64,000 nt of DNA from an uncultured Aquimarina sp. (GTDB lineage: Bacteria > Bacteroidota > Bacteroidia > Flavobacteriales > Flavobacteriaceae), in assembly GCA_947502885.1 (NCBI GenBank), contig CANNBP010000001.1, positions 372,001 to 436,000 of the forward strand, given 5' to 3'. The translations under genes were made by a program, and so were the position numbers. The notes under the pieces are model-generated. The model saw nothing but the letters and a program-made list of their open reading frames with translations. It did not search any database and was not told the DNA's origin. Numbering within the stretch: position 1 is the first letter of the stretch; each line of letters starts with the position of its first letter. Below, one piece after another: positions 18,975 to 27,196 of this stretch.

Positions 18975-20903
18975 ATGCAGTTTAAACACCCAGAATTTCT
19001 TTACGCTCTTTTTGCTCTCATTATCCCTATTTTGGTTCATTTATTTCAGCTAAGACGTTTTCAAAAAGTTGATTTCACGAATGTTCAGTTTCTAAAAACA
19101 GTTACTACACAAACAAGAAAAAGCTCTCAAATTAAAAAATGGCTTACACTACTTGCTCGTATGTTGGCTCTTGCAGGTATAATTATTGCTTTTGCTCAAC
19201 CATTTCTTGCCAACGAGGATATTGTTGGAAAAAAAAGTAAAACTGCAATTTACCTTGATAATTCTTTTAGTATGCAGGCAAAAGGCTCTAGTGGACCTTT
19301 ACTAAAAAGAGCTGTTCAAGAAATCCTAAATAAACTACCAGAAGAAGAGGTTTTTTCTCTTTTCACTAATACAGAAACATTTAAGGATGTTTCTAAAAAA
19401 GATATCCAAAACGATTTGTTGCAATTGGACTACTCATCAAACCAACTTTCTTATAGCTCTGTCGAGCTAAAAGCAAAAGAACTATTGGGTTCATCTTCAG
19501 AAACTATTAATCGTGTGATCATGATTTCTGATTTTCAACAAAAAGACGGTAATTTTGAGTTATCAAACCTAGATCAAACAAAAACTCATTTGGTTCAGTT
19601 AAAACCTGTTACAAGACAAAATATTGCTGTTGACAGTCTACATTTAGGATACAATACTGATAACGAATTAATATTAAATGTAATTCTTAGTAATACAGAT
19701 ACCAATGCAGAAAATACATCAATTGCTTTATATAATGACACTAACTTAATAGCTAAAACTGCTGTATCTATACCCAAAAACAATAAGGCAAAAGCTCAAT
19801 TTCGACTTGATAAAAATGTAAAAATAAATGGTCGTGTAACAATTGAAGATCCTGCCATGACATTTGATAATTCAAGATATTTCACCATTAATACTCCAGA
19901 AAAAGTAAAAGTTATTGCCATAAACGAAGCCAAAGATGACTTTATAAAGAATATTTTCACTTCTGATGAGTTTCTCCTTCTAAGTAGTCCTTTGGATAAG
20001 TTAAATTATAACGACATTACAGATGCCAACCTCGTTGTTATTAATGAACTAAAGCAAATACCATTATCACTTATAAATGCATTAAAACCATTTATTGATC
20101 AAGGAGGAACAATTTGTTTTATACCTGCATTAGATGGGGATTTAACTTCTTATTTGCAATTGCTTAATCAAAACTCTACTTCTGATGTTTTGTTATCTCA
20201 AAATAAACAAGAAAAGAAAATTACTTCAATTCATTTTTCACATCCGTTGTATCGAGGGGTTTTTGACAAACAGGTAACCAATTTTCAGTATCCCAAGGTT
20301 CATACCTATTTTCAAACAAGCACAACCAATAATATCTTATCCTTTGAAGATAACAGTGCTTTTCTTTTTAAATCTAACAATACTTACATATTTACTTCGG
20401 CACTTAATAGAGAGAATTCTAACTTTAAAAATTCTCCTCTTATTGTTCCAACGCTTTATAACATCGGAAAACAGAGTTTACAACTTACCGATATCTCATA
20501 TACTATAGGTAAAGTTAATTCTTATGATATTCCGATAACTTTGGGGCAAGATGGAGTTTTATCTCTGGTATCTGAATATGAAAACATAGTCCCTTTGCAA
20601 CAAAGTTTTTCTACAAAAGTGCGAGTTACTACAGATGATGTACCTACGCGTGCAGGAATTTATAGTGTACAAAACAAGAAGCAAAACATTCAACATGTAA
20701 GCTATAATTACACCAATACAGAAAGTGATTTACAATACTATAGTCTAAAAACTAACGAAGCATATCAGGTTAATGAATCTGTTTCAGAATTATTCGATCA
20801 AATAAAAGAAGAGTCTAGTGTGAATGAACTTTGGAAATGGTTTGTTATTTTTGCGCTACTATTTTTACTGATTGAAATACTATTTCTAAAATTTCTTAAA
20901 TGA
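18975..20903 (+). CDS. BatA-domain, vWA-like membrane protein
   Basis: 642 residues. The N-terminus MQFKHPEFLYALFALIIPIL followed by HLFQLRRFQKVDFTNVQFL is the aerotolerance-regulator (BatA N-terminal) domain, with two membrane helices (about 10-25 and 57-80). A vWA-like segment follows with a MIDAS-type DNSFSM at about residue 97. The middle is a long beta-rich region resembling the class-1 glutamine amidotransferase-like/vWA layout of the family, and a final helix (about 620-640) ends the protein. It is inner-membrane anchored with a large soluble part; function is unknown for this subgroup. It is first in an operon, overlapping the next gene by four bases (ATGA). Confidence 0.87.
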   Translation: MQFKHPEFLYALFALIIPILVHLFQLRRFQKVDFTNVQFLKTVTTQTRKSSQIKKWLTLLARMLALAGIIIAFAQPFLANEDIVGKKSKTAIYLDNSFSMQAKGSSGPLLKRAVQEILNKLPEEEVFSLFTNTETFKDVSKKDIQNDLLQLDYSSNQLSYSSVELKAKELLGSSSETINRVIMISDFQQKDGNFELSNLDQTKTHLVQLKPVTRQNIAVDSLHLGYNTDNELILNVILSNTDTNAENTSIALYNDTNLIAKTAVSIPKNNKAKAQFRLDKNVKINGRVTIEDPAMTFDNSRYFTINTPEKVKVIAINEAKDDFIKNIFTSDEFLLLSSPLDKLNYNDITDANLVVINELKQIPLSLINALKPFIDQGGTICFIPALDGDLTSYLQLLNQNSTSDVLLSQNKQEKKITSIHFSHPLYRGVFDKQVTNFQYPKVHTYFQTSTTNNILSFEDNSAFLFKSNNTYIFTSALNRENSNFKNSPLIVPTLYNIGKQSLQLTDISYTIGKVNSYDIPITLGQDGVLSLVSEYENIVPLQQSFSTKVRVTTDDVPTRAGIYSVQNKKQNIQHVSYNYTNTESDLQYYSLKTNEAYQVNESVSELFDQIKEESSVNELWKWFVIFALLFLLIEILFLKFLK

Positions 20904-22153
20904 ATTTCTTACTAAAGGCCGCTACTGTAATTGACCCTACATCACCTTTTAATAATCAAACGGTTGATATATTAATTGAAAATGGAGTGATCACAGATAT
21001 AAAAACCAAAATCACCGCTAATCAACAATTTGAAGAAATAGTTTTAGATAATTTACATGTATCCCAAGGATGGTTTGATAGCAGTGTAAGTTTTGGTGAA
21101 CCGGGTTATGAAGAACGAGAAACTATTAGCCACGGACTATTGGTTGCTGGTAAAAGTGGTTTTACAAAAATTGCGGTGCAACCCAATACTTCTCCGATAA
21201 CAGACAATAGCGCATCTATTGGTTTTTTAAATACCAAATCGCTGAATAATGCTGTATCAATGTTACCTATAGGAGCATTAACTACACAATCTAAAGGCAT
21301 TGACATGGCCGAATTGTATGATATGCAACAAATGGGTGCTATTGCCTTTGGAGATTATAAAAAGTCCATAGAGAACCCGAACCTTTTAAAAATTGCATTA
21401 TTGTATGCTCAAAATTTTGATGGACTTGTAATCTCTTATCCTCAAGATAATTCTATTGCAGGTAAAGGAATGGTTAATGAAGAAGAGCAAAGTACTCTAC
21501 TTGGGTTAAAAGGTATTCCTGCACTTGCAGAGGAATTACAGATTTCTAGAGATCTGTTTTTATTGGAATATACCGGAGGTAAATTACATATTCCAACAAT
21601 TACCACAGCAAAAGCAGTTGACTTAATTCGAAAGGCTAAAGAAAAAGGATTAAATATAAGTTGTAGTGTAACGGTTCATCATCTAACACTTACAGATGAA
21701 GAGTTAACAACTTTTGACACCAATTACAAGATACAACCTCCTTTAAGAACTAAAAAAGATGTAAATGCCATTATTGAAGGGGTTAAAGATGGAACAATAG
21801 ATATGATCACTAGTGATCATCGTCCTATAGATATAGAAAATAAAAAGGTAGAATTTGATAATGCAAAATACGGTACTATTGGACTAGAAAATGCTTTTGG
21901 CTCTATAAATGCCCTGTTGGGTATTGAAAAATCAATAAGTATGCTAACCAATGGAAAATCAGTTTTTAACATAGAATCCCAACCAATCGATATTGGTAAT
22001 ACGGCAGATTTATCTCTATTTAATCCTGAAGGAAATACTATCTTTTCAAAAGAAAATATTTTATCTACATCTAAAAACAGTGCATTTTTAGGAAAAAACA
22101 TAAAAGGTAAAGTATATGGCATTGTAACAAACAATCAAATACTTTTAAAATAA
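20900..22153 (+). CDS. Dihydroorotase homologue lacking the HxH metal site (probably non-catalytic)
   Basis: 417 residues with the overall type I dihydroorotase layout: the N-terminal segment where the family has DxHxH, then FGEPGYEERETI, VTVHHLTLTDEEL, IQPPLR, TSDHRP and TIGLENAFG. At residues 60-64 the metal-binding DxHxH is replaced by DSSVS, so both histidines are serines. By analogy with pseudo-dihydroorotases (PyrX-like) that only support aspartate transcarbamoylase, this is likely structural or has changed activity; that is inference. Later histidines (HH near residue 254, SDH near 306) remain. It overlaps the BatA-domain gene by ATGA and precedes a membrane protein, an arrangement I associate with flavobacteria. 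I leave the symbol blank because enzymatic identity is doubtful. Confidence 0.85.
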   Translation: MNFLLKAATVIDPTSPFNNQTVDILIENGVITDIKTKITANQQFEEIVLDNLHVSQGWFDSSVSFGEPGYEERETISHGLLVAGKSGFTKIAVQPNTSPITDNSASIGFLNTKSLNNAVSMLPIGALTTQSKGIDMAELYDMQQMGAIAFGDYKKSIENPNLLKIALLYAQNFDGLVISYPQDNSIAGKGMVNEEEQSTLLGLKGIPALAEELQISRDLFLLEYTGGKLHIPTITTAKAVDLIRKAKEKGLNISCSVTVHHLTLTDEELTTFDTNYKIQPPLRTKKDVNAIIEGVKDGTIDMITSDHRPIDIENKKVEFDNAKYGTIGLENAFGSINALLGIEKSISMLTNGKSVFNIESQPIDIGNTADLSLFNPEGNTIFSKENILSTSKNSAFLGKNIKGKVYGIVTNNQILLK

Positions 22154-22179
22154 ATCACTTTTCATATAATTCAATTATT

Positions 22180-22509
22180 ATGCAATCAGATTATCCAAAA
22201 CAAGGAAAAACAGCTGCCATAGTAGCTTATATTACTATAATAGGGACAATTATTGCTTTCTTCATGAATCAAGATAGCAAAAACCAATTTGCAAGTTTTC
22301 ATATTCGCCAAGCATTAGGAATCAATATTAGTTTTTATCTTTTGGGAGCTCTAGTAAGTATTTTTGACTCATGGGCAATCTCATCTGCATTTTATATATT
22401 CATTCTTGTATTATGGGTATTTGGTTTAACAACCGCAATTCGTGAAGAGCAAAAAGCAGTTCCCTTTGTTGGACCTCAATTTCAAAAGTGGTTCAGCTTT
22501 ATTAAATAA
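22180..22509 (+). CDS. DUF4870-like small membrane protein
   Basis: 109 residues with about three hydrophobic helices (AAIVAYITIIGTIIAFFM, a central ISFYLLGALVSIF, and FYIFILVLWVFGLTTAI). The pattern FASFHIRQALGINI between the first two helices matches the Tic20/DUF4870-like family of small membrane proteins. Function is unknown. It lies 26 bp after the dihydroorotase homologue and 34 bp before the esterase on the same strand, so it is read as part of one operon. The ATG at 22180 gives MQSDYPKQGKTAA, a typical beginning for this family. Confidence 0.8.
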   Translation: MQSDYPKQGKTAAIVAYITIIGTIIAFFMNQDSKNQFASFHIRQALGINISFYLLGALVSIFDSWAISSAFYIFILVLWVFGLTTAIREEQKAVPFVGPQFQKWFSFIK

Positions 22510-22543
22510 ATTATCTTATTGTAAGACTTAAGCTATAAAAACA

Positions 22544-23203
22544 ATGCAAACCAAAACTCTCTCCTTACATCATATTATTAAAGAGCCAACTATAAAAAAA
22601 GAAAAAACTCCAGTATTATTTATGTTTCATGGTTATGGTAGTGATGAAAATGATTTGTTTTCATTTGCTTCAGAATTACCAGAAGAACTATTCATTATTT
22701 CGGTGAGGGCTCCTTACCCAATGCAACCGCAAGGTAATGCATGGTATGCCATTTATTTTGATGCAGCTCAAGGAAAGTTTAATGATGATAAACAAGCCAT
22801 AGAATCCAGAGACAAAATAGCGAATTTTATCGACGAGGCTGTACTAGAGTATAATCTTGACAAAAATAATGTTACAATACTTGGGTTTAGTCAAGGTACT
22901 ATACTAAGCTATGCCGTTGCTCTATCTTATCCTGAAAAAGTAAAAAATGTAATTGCTTTAAGTGGGTATTTATATACTGATATTATAAAAGAAGGTTATA
23001 AAGAACATAACTTTTCAAACTTAAATATATATTGTTCTCATGGTAGTGTAGATCAAGTTATACCAGTTGATTGGGCTCGTAAAGCTCCAATTTTATTAGG
23101 AAACTTGGGTATTCAAACATCTTTGAATGAATTTCCTGTTGGACATGGAGTTGCTCCTCAAAACTTCTATCAGTTTAAAGAGTGGCTATTAAATCATATC
23201 TAG
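22544..23203 (+). CDS. Serine esterase, phospholipase/carboxylesterase family (alpha/beta hydrolase)
   Basis: 219 residues. The oxyanion-hole strand MFHGYGSDENDLF (about residues 27-39) and the nucleophile elbow GFSQG, with Ser116, mark the phospholipase/carboxylesterase (YpfH/Est-like) family. The acid is likely the Asp in HGSVDQVIP and the base the His in PVGHGVAPQ. No signal peptide is seen, so it is cytosolic. By family it hydrolyses short acyl esters or acyl-protein thioesters. It is the last gene of the 18975-23203 operon and ends shortly before a strong terminator. Confidence 0.9.
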   Translation: MQTKTLSLHHIIKEPTIKKEKTPVLFMFHGYGSDENDLFSFASELPEELFIISVRAPYPMQPQGNAWYAIYFDAAQGKFNDDKQAIESRDKIANFIDEAVLEYNLDKNNVTILGFSQGTILSYAVALSYPEKVKNVIALSGYLYTDIIKEGYKEHNFSNLNIYCSHGSVDQVIPVDWARKAPILLGNLGIQTSLNEFPVGHGVAPQNFYQFKEWLLNHI

Positions 23204-23220
23204 TAAGATTTTATAATATA

Positions 23221-23259
23221 AAACAAGAGGGCTTTCTATTTAAGAAAGTCCTCTTGTTT
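23221..23259. terminator. Bidirectional intrinsic terminator
   Basis: A 16-bp stem (left 23221-23236, right 23244-23259) with a single G.T wobble and a 7-nt loop, flanked by A and T runs. It separates the convergent esterase and plug/TPR genes. Confidence 0.88.
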
Positions 23260-23274
23260 TTTATGTTATGCTTA

Positions 23275-25521
23275 TCAAATAGTAAAAGAAGCAAATAACC
23301 TTTCCTGCTTTATAGTATCCAAATTAAGAATGTGTGTTTGTAATTTTTGATTTGGTTTGCCGTAATGTGTGTATATTCTTACTTTTATAACTCTAGGGTT
23401 CTTATTATCTATCTTATATTGTGGCACTATAATATTTAAATGCCATAAACCTTTATCCATATTCGACAAAGTAAAATCATTAGAGTTATAACCTTCTTTT
23501 AGCTCATTTTGTAAAATATTTTTAGCTTTTTCTTTAGTATGACTTATAACAGAAGATTGCTTTTTAGGGTTAATATACTGCATTTCATATTCGGTTTGAG
23601 GAGTACTACATTCAACCACAACTTTCATGTCATGTAATGTCTTATTAAAATATTCTGGAGCAATATTTTTTGTATTCCAAGATTGATTGCGCTTTGAAAG
23701 TAAATTTTTAAAATCATCTCTTATTTGATTGTATATACCATTCCATGATTCTACCTCTTCAAAACCATTCGTTGTAATCTTCTTAAACACATCAATAGCT
23801 TTTTGATATTCTTTATTAGAGACATAGCTATTTGCCAAATCCAAATACGCCTGAGACATTGTAGGAGCCAATTCGATTATTCGTTTATAAATAAATGGCA
23901 TTTTTTCATAGATCTCATTTTTTTCATAATGATATGCCGCCACCTTTAATATTGGTAAGTTGTTTGGATATAATTCTATGAGATTTGATAATATTTCTTC
24001 TCCTTTTTCCTTTTCATTAACAGTGAAAAAATAGCTAGACGATGCTACAAAGTATTCTATATCACTTTTGTTATTTTTTAGCTTATCTATATAATACTGA
24101 TATGCTGAATTTGAATCTGAAAAGCTTTTCAACATTTTGGTGTAATTAGAGTCTACATCATTCTGAACTTTTAAAACACCATCAAAAATTTTATACGGTA
24201 CTTTAACCTTCTCTTTTGTATTACTATTTTCTGTATTACTTTCCGTAAAATCATTATTGGTGGTAATCAAAATAACGCCTCGTTGTCCAATTGATCCATA
24301 ACGATTTGTTGCTGCAAGCCCTTTTAATACTGTAACCCTTTTAATACGAGAAGGATTAATATCTATAACAACACCATCTGCCATCGGCGTACCATCAATA
24401 AAAATTGTAGGGTGGTTATCTCCTTCGATAATAGAACTTGCCCCTCCTCTTACTATAACATCTTTTGAAGAAAAACCTGTAATATCTAATGTCCTATCTG
24501 ACCCGACATAGACCCCCGGAATTTTACCCTTTAACGAATGTTGTAAATTTACCGAATTGTCACTTTTTAAATCTCTAGCTTCGATCACACTAACATCATA
24601 ACCCAACTTCTTTTTGTCCTTTGTAAATCCTCCTATATTTACTTGACCACCCATCTTTTCTTCAGTCTTCTTAATGACAACGGTCTCTAATTGATTAGTT
24701 AAATCAGAAAATTCAATATTTATAATCTTTTCTTCTCCAACAATAACTTCTTTCCCTTTCTTACCAACATAGTTGAACGTTAATACATCACCTGGGTTTG
24801 CTTCTAGTTTATAACTTCCATCTTCTAAACTTAAAGTAATCTTTTCTTTATCTTTTACAGAAACAACAACATCTTTTAAAGGAAAACCATTGTTATCAAT
24901 AACATTACCAAGTATGTAATTTTTATCTTTTATGGTATTCTCTACAAATTGTAATCTGGGCAAAGTCTTTCTAGATTTTATAGCTTGCACTCCTATATTC
25001 ACATCTGACAATTCCAACAAATCAACAAAATATCCTCTATTATAGTAAGCAGTTTCGTGTAAAAACTTTTTGTTACTATTTTTATTACTATTAATAGTTA
25101 TAATAGGTGGACTATATAAATAAGGTTCCAAATTCCCTAAGTTTCCTTCTCCGTCGGTAAATAATAAAAGGTTATCACAAGCTACTTCGCTATTAACTAA
25201 ACTAAAATCAGAGGCTCCATTATAAATCACTTTCTGTAACTCTTGCTTTAAAACTTGCCAATTGCTCGAAACAACTTCATAGTTAAATTTTGAAACGACT
25301 CTAGTATTAAAAACAACTAATTTGACACTTGTATTTGGATATGTTTTAAAATAACTATCGAGAAATTCGAACTCTTTGGTTTTATTCCTATCCTGCTGAG
25401 ATAATGAAGCATCCCAATATATAACTACAGAATGTTTATTAATATCTTCTGAAGCATTTATATTATTAAAAGAAAAAACAGCAATTACTATGAGTAATGT
25501 TAAAAGAAGCTTTTGTTTCAT
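23275..25521 (-). CDS. Secreted vWA-like / carboxypeptidase-regulatory-like / TonB-plug / TPR protein without a beta-barrel (748 aa)
   Basis: Signal peptide 1-23 (ends NNINA). Residues of about 30-150 resemble a vWA fold (VVIYWDASLS, LLLFTDGEG). A carboxypeptidase-D regulatory-like segment follows (YILGNVIDNNGFPLKDVVVSV). Then comes a SusC/RagA-type plug with LKGKIPGVYV, VIVRGGASSI, PTIFIDGTPM and RIKRVTVLKGLAATNRYG (about 310-420). Instead of the 20-plus-strand barrel, TPR-like helices follow (about 450-610), then a beta-rich C-terminus. The total is far too short for a TonB-dependent receptor, yet the frame is intact with a normal stop. It is probably periplasmic. A plug without a barrel suggests the domain is used for protein binding. 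Function is unknown. Confidence 0.82.
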   Translation of the reverse strand: MKQKLLLTLLIVIAVFSFNNINASEDINKHSVVIYWDASLSQQDRNKTKEFEFLDSYFKTYPNTSVKLVVFNTRVVSKFNYEVVSSNWQVLKQELQKVIYNGASDFSLVNSEVACDNLLLFTDGEGNLGNLEPYLYSPPIITINSNKNSNKKFLHETAYYNRGYFVDLLELSDVNIGVQAIKSRKTLPRLQFVENTIKDKNYILGNVIDNNGFPLKDVVVSVKDKEKITLSLEDGSYKLEANPGDVLTFNYVGKKGKEVIVGEEKIINIEFSDLTNQLETVVIKKTEEKMGGQVNIGGFTKDKKKLGYDVSVIEARDLKSDNSVNLQHSLKGKIPGVYVGSDRTLDITGFSSKDVIVRGGASSIIEGDNHPTIFIDGTPMADGVVIDINPSRIKRVTVLKGLAATNRYGSIGQRGVILITTNNDFTESNTENSNTKEKVKVPYKIFDGVLKVQNDVDSNYTKMLKSFSDSNSAYQYYIDKLKNNKSDIEYFVASSSYFFTVNEKEKGEEILSNLIELYPNNLPILKVAAYHYEKNEIYEKMPFIYKRIIELAPTMSQAYLDLANSYVSNKEYQKAIDVFKKITTNGFEEVESWNGIYNQIRDDFKNLLSKRNQSWNTKNIAPEYFNKTLHDMKVVVECSTPQTEYEMQYINPKKQSSVISHTKEKAKNILQNELKEGYNSNDFTLSNMDKGLWHLNIIVPQYKIDNKNPRVIKVRIYTHYGKPNQKLQTHILNLDTIKQERLFASFTI

Positions 25522-25814
25522 AATGGTAGATGAGTTTGAGTTCGTTTCCTATACTTTTAAGAAGACAAAAGAACATCTTAAAACGTATTCTATTGCCAGT
25601 ACAACAGTTATCAAATATAAACAAGTGTATAACTATATAAGTTCAAAATCATCAAGTTCTTGAAGATTTCTAACTTATTTCTTATGCAAACATTTCAAAA
25701 ATAAATACATCATCAATTAACCTAATATAATAAAACAAAAAGTAATAACCTAAAAACACATATCTTTCAAAATGTTTTAGAAAGAATACACCACTACAAT
25801 ACTAAATTAATTAC

Positions 25815-26312
25815 TTAATCTTTGGGGTATAAGAATGATTTTTCTACTTGAAAATCAACAACACCTCCTTCTTTGACTTCATACGAAATAAAAAGTTCTC
25901 CCCAATATACTCCATCTGTAAAATCGGCAATAATCCACTTATGATTAAGTAATCTTACTTTATTTACACTCATATTGCCTTCCATTCCAACAAAGGGGAT
26001 GATTGGGTTATCCTTTCCTGCTTTGTTTTGACTTATAATTTGATCACTTATAGTTAAGGATAATCGATTAGAATCATACCCCATTTCTTCAAAGTAACTT
26101 AAAGCGTCTTCATTACTCTCTAGCGAAAAATAGTTTAGATTCATGTTTGCAATATGTAATGAATCAATCGTACTATCTTTTGTTTTAATTTTAGTTTTTA
26201 AATTTTCAATTTTAGCATCATAAGATTCTTTCGCCTTTTTGGCATTCATAAATTGAAAAAGAATAAATAATGCGGCAAATATAAACAGGTATAAAAAAAT
26301 CTTACTTCTCAT
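25815..26312 (-). CDS. Membrane-anchored coiled-coil protein of unknown function (165 aa)
   Basis: One N-terminal membrane helix (IFLYLFIFAALFILFQF, residues 5-21) is followed by a short coiled-coil stretch rich in Lys, Glu and Ile (about 24-57). A soluble alpha/beta or beta domain carries KVRLLNHKWIIADFTDGVYWGELFISYEV. No catalytic motif is recognised. It starts 4 bp after the MBL-fold gene ends, so the two are almost certainly co-transcribed. I recall similar small proteins downstream of this hydrolase in flavobacteria, but cannot confirm without a search. Confidence 0.75.
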   Translation of the reverse strand: MRSKIFLYLFIFAALFILFQFMNAKKAKESYDAKIENLKTKIKTKDSTIDSLHIANMNLNYFSLESNEDALSYFEEMGYDSNRLSLTISDQIISQNKAGKDNPIIPFVGMEGNMSVNKVRLLNHKWIIADFTDGVYWGELFISYEVKEGGVVDFQVEKSFLYPKD

Positions 26313-26316
26313 ATTT

Positions 26317-27084
26317 TTATATAGTAATTGTTAAATTATCATAAGCTAAGAACACATTTTTTGGAAGTAATTTTTCAACTTCATTATGAAAGCCTAACAT
26401 ATGGCTTATATGTGTTAAATATGCCTTATCGGGTTGTATTTCTTCAATAAAATCAAGGGCTTCTTCTAGATTAAAATGAGAATGATGTGGTTCAATCCTT
26501 AATGCACTTATCACCAAAACTTTGAGTCCTTTTAATTTTAATTTTTCGTTTTTTTCAACAGTTTTAACATCTGTAAGGTATGCAAAGTCTCTAAATCGAT
26601 ATCCAAAAACTTGTAATCGATTGTGAAGCATATTAATAGGTGTTACCTTAATATCTCCAAGTAAAAATGACTCGTTTATTATTTCATTCTCGAGTACACT
26701 TGGTGCTCCAGGGTATTTATTTTCTGACGAAAAAATATAATCAAACCTTATTCTTAACGCATCCAATACTCTTTTGTGTGCAAAAATTGGAATATCACCT
26801 TGTCTAAAGAAAAAAGGCCTAATATCATCTAAACCCATGGTATGGTCTGCATGTTCATGAGTAAAAACAATACCATCAATTTTGGATATATTATTTACCA
26901 GCATTTGTTGTCTAAAATCAGGACCACAATCTACTACATAATTATAATCATTCCAGGAAATTAAAATGGAAACACGTAATCTTTTGTCTCTAGCATCCTT
27001 ACTTAAACAAACCGGATGATCACTTCCAATAACTGGAATTCCTTGAGAGGTACCTGTACCTAAAAATGTAATTTCTAAACTCAT
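26317..27084 (-). CDS. MBL-fold metallo-hydrolase (PhnP-like)
   Basis: 255 residues from the ATG at 27084. The metallo-beta-lactamase signature THEHADHTMG gives ligands His76, His78, Asp80 and His81. The N-terminal GTGTSQGIPVIG is typical of the PhnP/ribonuclease-Z-like phosphodiesterase branch, and VDCGPDFRQQ and a C-terminal LTHISHMLG with a further histidine support the fold. By family it is a zinc- or manganese-dependent phosphodiesterase acting on cyclic or nucleotide phosphates; the exact substrate is unknown. A TTG four codons upstream is less likely as start. The 9-bp inverted repeat at 27089-27119 lies immediately before the start. Confidence 0.88.
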   Translation of the reverse strand: MSLEITFLGTGTSQGIPVIGSDHPVCLSKDARDKRLRVSILISWNDYNYVVDCGPDFRQQMLVNNISKIDGIVFTHEHADHTMGLDDIRPFFFRQGDIPIFAHKRVLDALRIRFDYIFSSENKYPGAPSVLENEIINESFLLGDIKVTPINMLHNRLQVFGYRFRDFAYLTDVKTVEKNEKLKLKGLKVLVISALRIEPHHSHFNLEEALDFIEEIQPDKAYLTHISHMLGFHNEVEKLLPKNVFLAYDNLTITI

Positions 27085-27088
27085 ATTC

Positions 27089-27119
27089 TGACACAAATTT
27101 ACTTATATTTTTTGTGTCA
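27089..27119. promoter_or_regulatory. 9-bp inverted repeat in a divergent promoter region
   Basis: TGACACAAA at 27089-27097 and TTTGTGTCA at 27111-27119 are exact reverse complements 13 bp apart. They lie between the start of the MBL-fold gene and the divergent gene at 27197. Size and place fit a dimeric regulator site. A hairpin role is less likely because it sits between divergent starts. Confidence 0.45.
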
Positions 27120-27196
27120 AAAATCATATCTACACTATAAATATGTTGAGTAATTGAAAAAGAATATAAATTCACATACAAACTTTTTTAATAGTT

